From Fluviicola sp. (GTDB taxonomy: Bacteria > Bacteroidota > Bacteroidia > Flavobacteriales_D > Crocinitomicaceae): DNA of 64,000 nucleotides. Shown here one piece after another: positions 1 to 9,384 of the stretch. The translations under genes and the position numbers were made by a program. The stretch is taken from assembly GCA_031260455.1 (NCBI GenBank), contig JAIRJW010000027.1:43661-107660 (forward strand), read 5' to 3'. The notes beneath the pieces were generated by a model that was not told the origin of the DNA, ran no database searches, and was given only the letters and a program-made list of their open reading frames with translations. Position 1 is the stretch's first letter. Every line of letters starts with the position of its first letter.

Positions 1-735
1 TTCTTTATGAACCTGTGATTCTGAGAAATTGAGCGTATTATATGAAATCGAAGCACCAAAATAGATTTTGTCCAGATAATTCGCACTGAAAGCCAGATAG
101 TACTCATTGATTCCTCCTTTATCGAAAATCGTCTGGTTGTGAATCATATCTCCTGAATTCAATCGCGGATAATAGTTATTGTTCCCATCAGGATCAATGG
201 TGTATGTCTGATATGCTAAAGAAGAAGTATAAGGATAAGTTGCATAAAGCTGACTGGGATTTATTCCGTTTGCAGTTGCCGCAAAAACATCCAGCAAGGA
301 CTCAAATTGTTGTCCGCTGTAATTGAATGAGTTATTGAAATTGGCCACCCGGTTGATTCCAAAGCTGAGCTGCGTATAGATCAGTCCCGAATTGGAACTG
401 GAAACATCACTTACAATTGTCCCGGAGAGATTCGGAACGCGTACATTGAAAGCATCCATAGATGAACTGTTCCCGTTAAAATGCGCATTCGTTTTTGCTT
501 GCGTTCCGGAAAGTCCGAAAGTAAATGCACTGACTGAATTTCTTCCGAAACCGGCAGGATTTATCCCGATACAGCCACTTTCGGCTCCCAAAGCTCCGAA
601 TGAGCCGCCCATTGCATCAAAACGTGCAGAGCCTTGCACATAGGTATTTGACAAACGATAAGCATCTACTTCGTTTTGTCCGAACGCAAAAAAGGCTCCT
701 GTAAAAATTGAAGCCAAAAGGATCTTTTTTGTCAT
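1..735 (-). CDS. OmpP1/FadL-like outer-membrane beta-barrel protein (partial, C-terminus beyond window)
   Basis: The frame is open for 245 codons, from an ATG at 733-735 to the window edge. It begins MTKKILLASIFTGAFFAFGQ, a Sec signal peptide, followed by NEVDAYRLS and a segment reading ARFDAMGGSFGALG then GINPAG. That run is typical of the Bacteroidota OmpP1/FadL-type barrels thought to move hydrophobic compounds across the outer membrane. The start lies 9 bases past the stop of the Tyr-rich lipoprotein gene, so the two are probably one transcript. Family placement rests on the N-terminal motif only; the substrate is unknown. Confidence 0.7.
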   Translation of the reverse strand, partial: MTKKILLASIFTGAFFAFGQNEVDAYRLSNTYVQGSARFDAMGGSFGALGAESGCIGINPAGFGRNSVSAFTFGLSGTQAKTNAHFNGNSSSMDAFNVRVPNLSGTIVSDVSSSNSGLIYTQLSFGINRVANFNNSFNYSGQQFESLLDVFAATANGINPSQLYATYPYTSSLAYQTYTIDPDGNNNYYPRLNSGDMIHNQTIFDKGGINEYYLAFSANYLDKIYFGASISYNTLNFSESQVHKE

Positions 736-744
736 TGAATTCGT

Positions 745-1788
745 TTATCTTCTTCCAACACCGGTTCTAACTCCACTTCCTGTGCCACCACCGCCTCCAC
801 CGGAACTTCCGCCATTATTTCTAAAAGTCGGAGTGCTGGTTCTTACAGGAGTGCTTGTATTATCAAATGTTCTGGTTCGGGTATTTGGATTATAATTTGT
901 GTTGGGGTTTCCGGATTGATGATAGTCTGTACGTGGCGTGGAAACTACAGGTCTCACGGATGGTTCTGGTCTGTTTACGGATACTCTGCCGGTAGCAGGT
1001 GACACAACGCCTCTTCCTGAATTCATAGTTGCGGGGGATAAACCATCTGTTCCGCGAACGGATGTGTTTCTACCGATTCCGTTGAATGTATTTGAGCTTG
1101 CCGTTCCGGTCGCCGGATTAATCAGCATCTTGTGCGGATAACTGATAATCTCACCGTTGGATGAAGAACCCATTCTTCCGGCAGATGTTCCGGCATGGAT
1201 ATTCGCAAGATTTCCTCCGGTATTTGGTTTTCCTTTCTGCGTGTACGAGCCACCATAGTATCCGCCACCGTAACCGTAGTAATTTCCACCATAATAGTTC
1301 CCGTAATAATAATTGTTGTAATACGGAGAATTCCAGTATGGATCATAATATCCGCTGGAATGATAAGGATAGCCATAGTACCCGCCATATGGATTATAGC
1401 CGTAAGGATTGTAACCGTAGTAATTTCCGAATCCGATAGATGAATAAAAACCGTTTCCGAAACCGGAATAAGAGGATTGGTAGCCGTAATAATTTAAGCC
1501 CGGATTCATTGCAAAAGGAGAGTACCTATAATACATGAATTGGGAGTAATAGAAGTAATCCCTGTAATCCCGCGGAGAAACATAAGTTGTTCGTTCCTGT
1601 GTTTGAGTTTGTTCTTTTTTTGCCACAAAAGCAGCATAATCTGTCACATCATTCAAATCTGTACCGACAGGCATAACAGGAGTGCGCGTATTGTAAACAT
1701 CATCCTGCATAAAATGCTCAGAAGTGCCGCAACCTGCCTGTGAAGCAATTATTCCAGCACAAACACCGATTTTAAATACTTTTTTCAT
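745..1788 (-). CDS. Tyr/Gly/Asn-rich lipoprotein of unknown function
   Basis: 347 aa. The N-terminus MKKVFKIGVCAGIIASQAGC ends in a lipobox-like Cys, so a lipoprotein is predicted. After an acidic stretch the protein has a tyrosine-rich region (about residues 75-185) built of loose GYNPYG / YYGNYYGG repeats. It then turns Ser/Thr/Asn/Pro-rich and ends in a Gly/Arg tail (GGGGGGTGSG). No enzymatic domain is recognisable. The composition suggests an extended, aggregation-prone or matrix-like surface protein, which is an inference. It lies directly upstream of the barrel gene at 735 and probably shares its transcript. Confidence 0.7.
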   Translation of the reverse strand: MKKVFKIGVCAGIIASQAGCGTSEHFMQDDVYNTRTPVMPVGTDLNDVTDYAAFVAKKEQTQTQERTTYVSPRDYRDYFYYSQFMYYRYSPFAMNPGLNYYGYQSSYSGFGNGFYSSIGFGNYYGYNPYGYNPYGGYYGYPYHSSGYYDPYWNSPYYNNYYYGNYYGGNYYGYGGGYYGGSYTQKGKPNTGGNLANIHAGTSAGRMGSSSNGEIISYPHKMLINPATGTASSNTFNGIGRNTSVRGTDGLSPATMNSGRGVVSPATGRVSVNRPEPSVRPVVSTPRTDYHQSGNPNTNYNPNTRTRTFDNTSTPVRTSTPTFRNNGGSSGGGGGGTGSGVRTGVGRR

Positions 1789-1873
1789 GATGAGAAAGAT
1801 TAATGGTTGATTAAAGGTAGATGATTTATTTCTAATTTTACGGTTTTATTCTTAAAATTTAACATACTCAAAA

Positions 1874-3349
1874 ATGTCACAGAAGTACGCTACTCGCGCC
1901 GAAGATTACTCAAAGTGGTATAACGATTTAATTTCCAGAGCAGACCTCGCAGAACACTCAGAGGTGAAAGGAATGATGGTTATTAAACCCTATGGATATG
2001 CTATCTGGGAAAATATGCGCGATATTTTAGATGCAAAATTCAAGGAAACTGGCCATCAGAATGCGTATTTCCCTTTGTTCATCCCAAAAAGCTACTTCAG
2101 TAAAGAAGCTTCACATGTGGATGGATTTGCAAAAGAATGTGCAGTAGTGACTCATTACCGGTTGAAAAATGACCCGGATGGAAAAGGGGTAGTGGTGGAT
2201 CCGGATGCGAAGCTGGAAGAGGAATTGATCGTTCGTCCTACATCAGAGACTATTATCTGGAATTCTTATAAAAACTGGATTCAATCGTACAGAGATTTAC
2301 CGATCCTGATCAATCAATGGGCCAATGTGGTGCGTTGGGAAATGAGAACGCGCTTGTTCCTGCGCACAAGCGAATTTTTGTGGCAAGAAGGGCATACGGC
2401 TCACGCAACGAAAGAGGAAGCTATCGGTGAAACAGAACAAATGCTGAATGTTTACGCGGATTTTGCCCAGAATTACATGGCTATGCCGGTTATTCGCGGA
2501 CATAAAACTGAAAGTGAGCGTTTTGCAGGGGCAGACGATACGTATTGCATTGAAGCAATGATGCAGGATGGGAAAGCGCTTCAGGCGGGAACTTCACATT
2601 TCCTGGGGCAGAATTTTGCGAAAGCTTTTGATGTGAAATTCACGGATTCCCAGGGGAAACTGGATTATGTCTGGGCTACGTCCTGGGGAGTTTCAACCCG
2701 TTTGATGGGAGCTTTGATTATGACGCACTCTGACGATGAGGGACTGGTCTTACCGCCAGCTCTGGCTCCAATCCAGGTGGTGATCGTTCCGATTTATCGA
2801 AGCAGGGAAGAGTTGCAGCTAATTACCGAAGCGGTGAGTAAAATCATTTCCGAACTGAAATCATTGGGAATTAAAGTGAAATACGATGCAGATGATCAGA
2901 AGCGTCCGGGATGGAAATTTGCTGAATACGAAGCAAAAGGGGTTCCGGTGCGTATGGCAATCGGTCCCAGAGACCTGGCAAATGGAGTAGTAGAGACCGC
3001 ACGCCGGGACACGAAAGAAAAATACGCGATGAACCTGGAGAACATCGGGGCTTCCATTCAGGAGCTATTATCCGATATTCAGACAAATTTATTTCAGAAA
3101 GCTCAGGCTTTTCGTGAGCAGAATATGCATATTGTTGATACATACGAAGAGTTTAAAACGAAACTGGAAAAAGACGGCGGATTTTACCTGGCCCATTGGG
3201 ACGGAACGAAGGAAACTGAAGCAAAGATCAAACAGGAAACACAGGCAACCATTCGTTGTATTCCGATCGATATTACTTCCGAACCTGGAGCTTGTATGGT
3301 TACCGGAGCGCCATCTAAAGGCCGTGTAGTGTTTGCCAAGGCATACTAA
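1874..3349 (+). CDS. proS: Prolyl-tRNA synthetase, archaeal/eukaryotic type
   Basis: 491 aa. Class II aminoacyl-tRNA synthetase that charges tRNA-Pro in the cytoplasm. Visible class II signatures are the motif 2 region ([20 protein letters not shown], then [26 protein letters not shown]) and a motif 3-like segment [11 protein letters not shown]. The anticodon-binding domain follows from about residue 290, and a C-terminal domain ends in Tyr. At about 490 residues, without the editing insertion of the roughly 570-residue bacterial form, this is the archaeal/eukaryotic-like ProS usual in Bacteroidota. It is monocistronic. The start is the first ATG, with no obvious Shine-Dalgarno. Confidence 0.96.
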   Translation: MSQKYATRAEDYSKWYNDLISRADLAEHSEVKGMMVIKPYGYAIWENMRDILDAKFKETGHQNAYFPLFIPKSYFSKEASHVDGFAKECAVVTHYRLKNDPDGKGVVVDPDAKLEEELIVRPTSETIIWNSYKNWIQSYRDLPILINQWANVVRWEMRTRLFLRTSEFLWQEGHTAHATKEEAIGETEQMLNVYADFAQNYMAMPVIRGHKTESERFAGADDTYCIEAMMQDGKALQAGTSHFLGQNFAKAFDVKFTDSQGKLDYVWATSWGVSTRLMGALIMTHSDDEGLVLPPALAPIQVVIVPIYRSREELQLITEAVSKIISELKSLGIKVKYDADDQKRPGWKFAEYEAKGVPVRMAIGPRDLANGVVETARRDTKEKYAMNLENIGASIQELLSDIQTNLFQKAQAFREQNMHIVDTYEEFKTKLEKDGGFYLAHWDGTKETEAKIKQETQATIRCIPIDITSEPGACMVTGAPSKGRVVFAKAY

Positions 3350-3424
3350 TTAATCCAGACATTATGGAAGATGCGTAAAATCATTTGCTGAAGGAAATTG
3401 GCGTTTCGGGATCTCTGATTGGAA

Positions 3425-3556
3425 ATGGGCATACCAGCTCTCCTCCATAAGAGATTGAAGCGAACGGTCAATTATCTGCCAGTAAATGACTGGATTTCAA
3501 AATTGAAGCAGAAGGCCCGGATATTTTTTAGAAAAAAGTATGGTAAAGTGTTGTAA
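3425..3556 (+). other. Short ORF in the proS-tRNA-Glu gap, reality uncertain
   Basis: The 251 bases between proS and tRNA-Glu hold no clear gene. One frame runs 43 codons (MGIPALLHKRLKR ... RKKYGKVL) to a TAA that overlaps the -33 box of the tRNA promoter. It is basic and looks like a protein C-terminus, so it may be a gene remnant or chance. There is no promoter or ribosome site and I recognise no family. Confidence 0.15.
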
Positions 3557-3580
3557 ATAGGAAAAATCCAGCTATATTTG
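3551..3580 (+). promoter_or_regulatory. Promoter of tRNA-Glu (and probably rpsT)
   Basis: A TTG at 3551-3553 and TATATTTG at 3573-3580 are separated by 19 bases, matching the Bacteroidota sigma-ABfr consensus (TTTG / TAnnTTTG). The predicted start is about 3585, 16 bases before the mature tRNA 5' end. Confidence 0.75.
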
Positions 3581-3600
3581 CACTCCGAAATTCAAAAAAA

Positions 3601-3672
3601 GGCCCATTCGTCTAGTGGTCAGGACGCCAGGTTTTCATCCTGGAAACAGGAGTTCGATTCTCCTATGGGCTG
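3601..3672 (+). tRNA. tRNA-Glu (anticodon TTC)
   Basis: It folds as a cloverleaf. The acceptor GGCCCAT pairs with ATGGGCT (the 1-72 pair is a G-U wobble). The anticodon stem is CCAGG/CCTGG with loop TTTTCAT, giving anticodon TTC, and the T arm is AGGAG-TTCGATT-CTCCT. CCA is not encoded. It lies 32 bases upstream of rpsT and is probably co-transcribed with it. Confidence 0.96.
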
Positions 3673-3704
3673 CAAATTTCAGATTATAAAAATAAAAGAA
3701 AGAA

Positions 3705-3956
3705 ATGGCAAATCACAAGTCAGCACAAAAACGAATTCGTTCTAACGATATTAAGCGTTTGCGTAACAAATACCAGCATAAAACAACTCGTAATGCGGTA
3801 CGTAAACTTCGTTCTCTGAAAGATAAGAAAGAAGCCAGCGAATTATTGCCTGTTGTTACTTCCATGTTGGATAAATTGGCTAAACGTAACATCATTCACA
3901 AAAATAAGGCTGCAAACCTGAAGTCAGGACTGGCAATTGCTGTGAATAAATTGTAA
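3705..3956 (+). CDS. rpsT: 30S ribosomal protein S20
   Basis: 83 aa, Lys/Arg-rich and helical, the usual S20 size. [14 protein letters not shown] at the N-terminus and [16 protein letters not shown] near the C-terminus are family hallmarks. It binds 16S rRNA during early 30S assembly. The gene follows tRNA-Glu closely and is closed by an intrinsic terminator, so the tRNA and rpsT likely form one short transcription unit. Confidence 0.97.
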   Translation: MANHKSAQKRIRSNDIKRLRNKYQHKTTRNAVRKLRSLKDKKEASELLPVVTSMLDKLAKRNIIHKNKAANLKSGLAIAVNKL

Positions 3957-3976
3957 GAACATTCATATAAGAAATA

Positions 3977-4010
3977 AAGGGTCTTCTGCCACTGGCAATA
4001 AGACCTTTTT
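3977..4010 (+). terminator. Intrinsic terminator after rpsT
   Basis: A stem GGTCTT (3980-3985) / AAGACC (4000-4005) with an inner TGCC/GGCA helix is followed by TTTTT. It separates rpsT from the porin gene. Confidence 0.85.
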
Positions 4011-4028
4011 GTGCTTTAATAAAGTTTC

Positions 4029-5738
4029 ATGAGGAAATGGGCTTTGTTATTCGTTGTTGTGGCTTTTTGCCGACTGAATAGTCTGGCGCAATCTCCCTTT
4101 GGGCACTATTTTCAGGATACACTCAAACCCGGATACCGTATTTCAGGAAAACTGGATTCAGTTGATGTAAACCTGGCTGCATACCAGCATACACTTCCGG
4201 GATTTTTCAATCCTTTCTTGTTCTCGTTTTCCTATTCTGATCTGAATACGACATGGCATAAACCACAACAAAGAAGATATTCTGCCATTCCGCACATTGC
4301 TTTCGAATATTCCATGGGGTCTAAACTGGCCCAGTTTGGGAAGATTACATACACCCAGGCTATAGATTCTAATACCTTTATTCAGTTTGATTATATCAGG
4401 AACACTACAAACGGGAATCTTCGTAACTCGAACTTCGAACGCAATTCGGTTCAATTGTCACTGATGCATCGTTCCCGTTATTATGGAACGATCCTGGATG
4501 TTTCGTTTTACGGGAATAATAACCAGCTGAATGATGGATTAACAGGAGATTCCGTGCGGGAAGGTTTTCCACTGAATTTCCAGGAAGTAGTGAAATCGAA
4601 TGCCGGAAATAAAACAAAGGAGTTTCATGCTGATTGGAAGAATTACATTTCCTTCACGAAAGATTCTCTTCATAAAGCAGGGGTTATGCTGCAATCCCGG
4701 CTGGATATTAAAAATCAGCGTTATTTTGAACGTGATACTCTTAAACAGATATATGGATTCTATAACTATGATTCCACGTATTCTTATGATTACTGGGAAC
4801 TTGCTTCACTGCGTTTAAATGGCGGTATGTTTTATAAAAACCAGGATTTTAATTTTGAAGCAGGGCTGGGCACCCGATACTGGGATTATGATAACATGGT
4901 GCTCCATCAGGATACAACAGAGGCATACGGCTATGCTGCATTGGACATGATCCTGAAAGGGTTTTCCCTGAAAGCTGCTGCGAATTACACGTTCGTAGGA
5001 GCAAATGGCGAAATGTCTGTAGTTGCGGATCTGGGGAAAAGATTCAGGAGTAATCTTTTTACTGCTCATGCTTCGTTTTCAAGGCAATATCCGGAGAACT
5101 ATCAGCGAAACTACTACGCAAACACCTTAAATTATTCCTGGATAAACAGACAATTGAGTACGAAAACCCTCGGAAACGTTCACTGGTCCAGCAAAAACAG
5201 GGTTATACCATTTTTTGCAGAGGCATTCATAGAGTCGAACACCAATATGCCAGTATTTATTCAAAATCGCTGGCGACAGGATACATTAATGCATCTCAGC
5301 GTGGCAGGAATTCAGGTTGGGTTCGAATATTCCTACAGAAAATTATTAATTCAATCACGGGTATCTTACCGGGAAAGCAGTGGAAATTTGCTTCCGAACT
5401 GGCTGCTATCGGGCCGTATCGCATACAATGGCGGATTATTCAAGGCTCAGAAACTAAAAACAGTTACTGGAATTGAGATCGGGTACATCAGCTCTTATAG
5501 ATTGATGGATTTCGCGCCGATGATAAATACATACGTATTTTCAAATTCAGGCCGGGCATTCCGGGAAATGATGAAACTGCATTTTTACAGCCAGTTTGAC
5601 CTGGGGTATTTTCGTTGGTTTATTCGCATTGAAAACATTGAGCAGACTTTTGTTAAGCCAACCAATTTCGAAGGGCTGGGTTATCCGGTTACACCATTAC
5701 AGTTCCGTTTTGGTGTTTCATGGGATTTCTTCAATTAA
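4029..5738 (+). CDS. Putative porin (Porin_10-like outer-membrane beta-barrel)
   Basis: 569 aa. The signal peptide MRKWALLFVVVAFCRLNSLAQ ends in the AQ common to Bacteroidota Sec substrates. The rest has alternating aromatic/polar strands throughout, with no soluble domain, and ends FRFGVSWDFFN, with an aromatic final strand expected for an outer-membrane barrel. Size and layout match the Bacteroidota putative-porin family. Substrate unknown. It starts 18 bases after the rpsT terminator and I see no clean TAnnTTTG promoter for it, so it may depend on read-through or a weak promoter. Confidence 0.65.
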   Translation: MRKWALLFVVVAFCRLNSLAQSPFGHYFQDTLKPGYRISGKLDSVDVNLAAYQHTLPGFFNPFLFSFSYSDLNTTWHKPQQRRYSAIPHIAFEYSMGSKLAQFGKITYTQAIDSNTFIQFDYIRNTTNGNLRNSNFERNSVQLSLMHRSRYYGTILDVSFYGNNNQLNDGLTGDSVREGFPLNFQEVVKSNAGNKTKEFHADWKNYISFTKDSLHKAGVMLQSRLDIKNQRYFERDTLKQIYGFYNYDSTYSYDYWELASLRLNGGMFYKNQDFNFEAGLGTRYWDYDNMVLHQDTTEAYGYAALDMILKGFSLKAAANYTFVGANGEMSVVADLGKRFRSNLFTAHASFSRQYPENYQRNYYANTLNYSWINRQLSTKTLGNVHWSSKNRVIPFFAEAFIESNTNMPVFIQNRWRQDTLMHLSVAGIQVGFEYSYRKLLIQSRVSYRESSGNLLPNWLLSGRIAYNGGLFKAQKLKTVTGIEIGYISSYRLMDFAPMINTYVFSNSGRAFREMMKLHFYSQFDLGYFRWFIRIENIEQTFVKPTNFEGLGYPVTPLQFRFGVSWDFFN

Positions 5739-5877
5739 ATTCAAAATTGCCGCTTTCGACTCCGATCAGTCAACAATTTCAGTTTTTTAAGTTTAAAACA
5801 TGAAAAAAGTTGATGGATTTGTACCTTTTTTTAAATATTGAACAATTTATTGAAGATAAGTTACCTATAAATTCGTG

Positions 5878-5907
5878 TTTGTATAAAGGAAACCTTTCCT
5901 ATATTTG
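5878..5907 (+). promoter_or_regulatory. fabG promoter
   Basis: TTTG (5878-5881) and TATATTTG (5900-5907) are separated by 18 bases, one of the best consensus promoters in the window. The predicted start lies about 14 bases before the fabG ATG. Confidence 0.8.
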
Positions 5908-5925
5908 AAGACCAAATAAACATTC

Positions 5926-6672
5926 ATGGGATTATTAGATAACAAAGTGGTATTAATTACCGGAGCATCCAGAGGTATTGGGAAATCAATTGCGGAAGAA
6001 TGTGTAAAACAAGGTGCTAAGGTTGCCTTTACTTACTTGTCTTCAGAAGAGAAAGCGCGTGCTTTGGAAGCGGAATTGAGTGCAAGCGGAGGTACGGTAA
6101 TCGGGTTTAAATCTGATGCTGCGAATTTTGACCAGGCTCAGAAATTGGTGGATGATGTAGTGGAAAAATTTGGAACTATTGATGTTCTTGTTAACAATGC
6201 TGGTATTACTCGTGATGTTCTTTTAATGCGCATGACTGAAGAGCAATGGGATGACGTAATGAATACTAACCTGAAATCTGCATTCAATCTGACAAAAGCT
6301 GTTCAGCGCCCAATGTTAAAGGCTCGCTCAGGATCCATCATCAATATGTCTTCTGTTGTAGGAGTCAGCGGAAATGCCGGACAAGCAAACTATGCAGCTT
6401 CAAAAGCGGGATTGATTGGTTTTACCAAATCTGTAGCCCAGGAATTGGGTTCCAGAAATATCCGTTGCAATGCCATTGCTCCGGGATTCATCGAAACTGA
6501 AATGACAGCAGCTCTGGATCAGAAAGTAGTGGAAGAGTGGAGAAACTCCATTCCGTTAAAAAGAGGCGGGCAACCTGTTGATGTTGCAAACGCCGTTGTT
6601 TTTTTAGCATCTGATATGTCTGCATATATTACGGGACAAACCATTCATGTTTGCGGAGGAATGCTGATGTAG
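5926..6672 (+). CDS. fabG: 3-oxoacyl-[ACP] reductase
   Basis: 248 aa short-chain dehydrogenase/reductase that reduces 3-ketoacyl-ACP with NADPH in type II fatty-acid synthesis. The NADP-binding TGASRGIG motif is near residue 13 and NNAG marks the central Rossmann strand. The catalytic set Ser143, Tyr156, Lys160 sits in MSSVVG and YAASK, with the same spacing as E. coli FabG. The C-terminus GQTIHVCGGMLM is typical of the family. It is monocistronic behind a strong promoter. Other SDR reductases look similar, but length and the NAGITRD motif fit FabG best. Confidence 0.93.
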   Translation: MGLLDNKVVLITGASRGIGKSIAEECVKQGAKVAFTYLSSEEKARALEAELSASGGTVIGFKSDAANFDQAQKLVDDVVEKFGTIDVLVNNAGITRDVLLMRMTEEQWDDVMNTNLKSAFNLTKAVQRPMLKARSGSIINMSSVVGVSGNAGQANYAASKAGLIGFTKSVAQELGSRNIRCNAIAPGFIETEMTAALDQKVVEEWRNSIPLKRGGQPVDVANAVVFLASDMSAYITGQTIHVCGGMLM

Positions 6673-6730
6673 CAACGTGTTAACTGCTTGCACTCTTTGT
6701 ACCTCGCATAAGTAATGGATTTTAAAGATT

Positions 6731-7153
6731 TTAGCGTTTGAATCCGATCATCATCACAACGCATCCTGTGATTCTTTTATTCACATCCAATTCTGTTTCA
6801 ATGACCACAGGAATTGTTCCCGGAACTTTGAAATCCCAATAATTTGAATTATTGAATTTCCGGTTGGTAAATAATACGTTTCCATTCAGGTCTTTCACTG
6901 TGAAGATGACATATTTATCGCCTTTTCCTGCAGCTGTTGCAATCCGGTAAGTAGTTCCTCCAAAAAAAGTGGTTTTAAATTCTGCTTTTTCCCGGTCTAA
7001 AAATGCAGTGTAAACTTGTCCGTCCGAAACAAAATTCTGCTCTTTCCCCTTCAGGATCTTTTCGCAATCCTTTATCAGGATTTCACAATTCTGGGCTTTA
7101 GCTCCGAATCCCGCAAACAGGGTAAAAATGCTATATAAGGCTAACTTTTTCAT
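6731..7153 (-). CDS. Small secreted protein of unknown function
   Basis: 140 aa. The signal peptide MKKLALYSIFTLFAGFGAKAQ is followed by an N-terminal Cys pair (NCEILIKDCEK) and a compact beta-rich domain with YRIATAAGKGDKYVIFTV and a C-terminal CVVMMIGF strand. I recognise no named family. It lies 12 bases downstream of the lipoprotein gene at 7166 and is very likely co-transcribed, so the pair may act together in the envelope. Confidence 0.7.
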   Translation of the reverse strand: MKKLALYSIFTLFAGFGAKAQNCEILIKDCEKILKGKEQNFVSDGQVYTAFLDREKAEFKTTFFGGTTYRIATAAGKGDKYVIFTVKDLNGNVLFTNRKFNNSNYWDFKVPGTIPVVIETELDVNKRITGCVVMMIGFKR

Positions 7154-7165
7154 ATTTATTTGGTG

Positions 7166-8053
7166 TTATTCGGTTATTTTTGAACGGATCACTTCGATCT
7201 TCTGATTGATAAAGCTTTCCACGTTGGAATCAATGGTTACCACTATTTTGTGTCGTAAAGTCGTTGTTTTTGTTTTAGCATTGGTAACAGGAGTCTGGTA
7301 CTCATACTTGATGCTGATTTGGTCGAAATAAAATTTTAAGTCTTTCATATCTTTTATCAGCTCATCCCAATCTCCTTTTTTGTTATAATCTGTCAGCAAA
7401 GTAATGATTGTATTCAATGTTTCCGTTTGTTCTGCAATCCGGTTCAGGATTTTTTCATTGGCATGCTCCTTGTTGATACTACAGGCAATGTACATGGATT
7501 CGATCCATCCGCCCACCAGGATCAAAGCAGAAACACTCTGGCGGTTGTTCGATTTCAGGAAGCTGTCTGATTTTTTAAATGCATCCGAAATAATCATCAT
7601 CATGGAATCCTTATTAGTTGAGTTTTTCTTGAAGCGTGTCATAAAATCCTTGTCAAACGCACCTTCCAGGCCCAGTTTACCGGTCAGGTTTTCAATCTCA
7701 GAAAGATATTTCAATGCGATGCTGTTCTGTTTGTAAATTGAAACATAGACCAGGTCAGTCCCGCAAATTCCCAGGTTTAATGCATTTTTATATTCGGAAG
7801 TATAATCGCTCACCTTGCCCGGGTCGTTCAATAAGTACTCGTTGTATGGAGATTTGGATTCTTCCAGCAAAAGCGCCATTTGCATCGGAGAAGGAATACT
7901 GAATATTTTGTCATCGAATTTTGTGGTCAGAGAACTGTTCGGATCAGCTATTTCCTTGCTTGTTTCCGACTTTTTTTCTTCTTCCGTACCACAGGATCCA
8001 GTCATCAGAACAACTCCAGTACACAGCATAAAAGTAGTTAATAGCTTATTCAT
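7166..8053 (-). CDS. Lipoprotein of unknown function, helical
   Basis: 295 aa. It begins MNKLLTTFMLCTGVVLMTGSC, with a Cys at a lipobox-like position followed by GTEEEKKSE, so an outer-membrane lipoprotein with an acidic tether is predicted. The mature part is largely helical with no motif I can name. It heads a two-gene unit with the small secreted protein at 7153. A near-consensus -7 element (complement CGAAAATA, 8092-8099) lies upstream. Confidence 0.65.
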   Translation of the reverse strand: MNKLLTTFMLCTGVVLMTGSCGTEEEKKSETSKEIADPNSSLTTKFDDKIFSIPSPMQMALLLEESKSPYNEYLLNDPGKVSDYTSEYKNALNLGICGTDLVYVSIYKQNSIALKYLSEIENLTGKLGLEGAFDKDFMTRFKKNSTNKDSMMMIISDAFKKSDSFLKSNNRQSVSALILVGGWIESMYIACSINKEHANEKILNRIAEQTETLNTIITLLTDYNKKGDWDELIKDMKDLKFYFDQISIKYEYQTPVTNAKTKTTTLRHKIVVTIDSNVESFINQKIEVIRSKITE

Positions 8054-8192
8054 AAGTTGTATCGTTTCTTTCGTTAATTATTGTATGTAAACGAAAATAT
8101 ACAAAAAAATGTTGACGGAAGTTTGTTTATTGATAATTCTGAATGAGAATTGTTTAAAACATTGATTTGAGCGAATAGTTCCGGATTCTGAT

Positions 8193-8200
8193 TAAATTTG
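8193..8200 (+). promoter_or_regulatory. hemB promoter -7 element
   Basis: TAAATTTG sits 14 bases before the hemB ATG and matches TAnnTTTG. The nearest TTTG upstream (8166-8169) is 23 bases away, longer than ideal. Confidence 0.6.
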
Positions 8201-8214
8201 TAAAAACATATTTC

Positions 8215-9186
8215 ATGAACATTCGTCCTCGCAGAAATCGCAAAAATGCTGCAATTCGGGCAATGGTTGAAGAAACACAACTGGGGTCCCAACACTTGAT
8301 CTATCCAATCTTTTTAAAAGATGGAAAGCATATCCGGGAAGAAGTTTCTTCGCTACCCGGAAATTTTCGCTGGAGTATTGATCAGCTGTTGCCTGAATTT
8401 GAGAAATGGATGAATCTCGGAATCAGGACTTTTGATTTATTTCCTGCTGTAGATGAGCATCTGAAAGATCAGTTTGGAAGTTACAGCTATGCTGATGAAA
8501 ATTTTTACCTGCACATCATTCGCACACTGAAAGAATACTTTCCGGAAGCGGTATTGATGTCGGATGTAGCCCTGGATCCGTATTCTTCCCACGGGCACGA
8601 TGGGATTGTTATAGATGGAAAAATCGTTAATGACCCAACACTGGAAATCCTGGGCAAAATGTCGGTAGCGCAGGCACAGGCTGGAATCGATATTATTGGC
8701 CCTTCGGATATGATGGACGGCCGTGTAGGATTTATCCGCGATGAGCTGGATCATGCTGGTTTTCAGGATGTTTCCATTATGTCGTATACAGCAAAATATG
8801 CAAGTGCTTTTTATGGTCCTTTCCGCGATGCTTTGAATTCAGCTCCGAAAAGCGGTGATAAAAAGACGTACCAGATGAATCCTGCCAACAAACGGGAGGC
8901 GTTGATCGAGGCAGAGCTGGATGTGGCGGAAGGCGCAGATTTTATCATGGTGAAACCAGCTTTGTGTTATCTGGATATCATTCATTTGCTGAAAGAGAAT
9001 TTTGCAACGCCAGTAACGGCTTACAACGTGAGCGGTGAATGTGCCATGGTTTATGCCGCAGCTAAAAATGGCTGGCTGGATTACGATCGCACGATCATGG
9101 AAATACTTTTGAGTATCCGCAGAGCAGGTGCAGATGGAATCTTGACTTATTTTGCCCCGGATGCAGCTAAAATAATGCGCGGTTAA
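8215..9186 (+). CDS. hemB: Delta-aminolevulinic acid dehydratase (porphobilinogen synthase)
   Basis: 323 aa. It condenses two 5-aminolevulinate molecules to porphobilinogen in tetrapyrrole synthesis. The Schiff-base lysines are visible as Lys194 (SYTAKYAS) and Lys247 (MVKPALCYLD), matching the E. coli positions. The metal loop reads DVALDPYSSHGHDG: the cysteines of the zinc-type enzyme are replaced by Ala/Asp. This indicates the magnesium/potassium-dependent class. It appears monocistronic, with its own promoter. Confidence 0.96.
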   Translation: MNIRPRRNRKNAAIRAMVEETQLGSQHLIYPIFLKDGKHIREEVSSLPGNFRWSIDQLLPEFEKWMNLGIRTFDLFPAVDEHLKDQFGSYSYADENFYLHIIRTLKEYFPEAVLMSDVALDPYSSHGHDGIVIDGKIVNDPTLEILGKMSVAQAQAGIDIIGPSDMMDGRVGFIRDELDHAGFQDVSIMSYTAKYASAFYGPFRDALNSAPKSGDKKTYQMNPANKREALIEAELDVAEGADFIMVKPALCYLDIIHLLKENFATPVTAYNVSGECAMVYAAAKNGWLDYDRTIMEILLSIRRAGADGILTYFAPDAAKIMRG

Positions 9187-9384
9187 TGATTTCGGGATGT
9201 TCCTGGTTTTAATTCAGGAGCAGTACAATCCTGAACTCGATTTGGATCTCAAAAAAGAAATTTCACTAGTGATATAAACGGTTTCCCGGATCAAATGCAA
9301 TACTGGTAGTAAAATGTGTCTGATCTATTTTTATTGTACTTTGGATACTTTAAACTTAGAAGGTATTACAAAAAGGAACATTTG

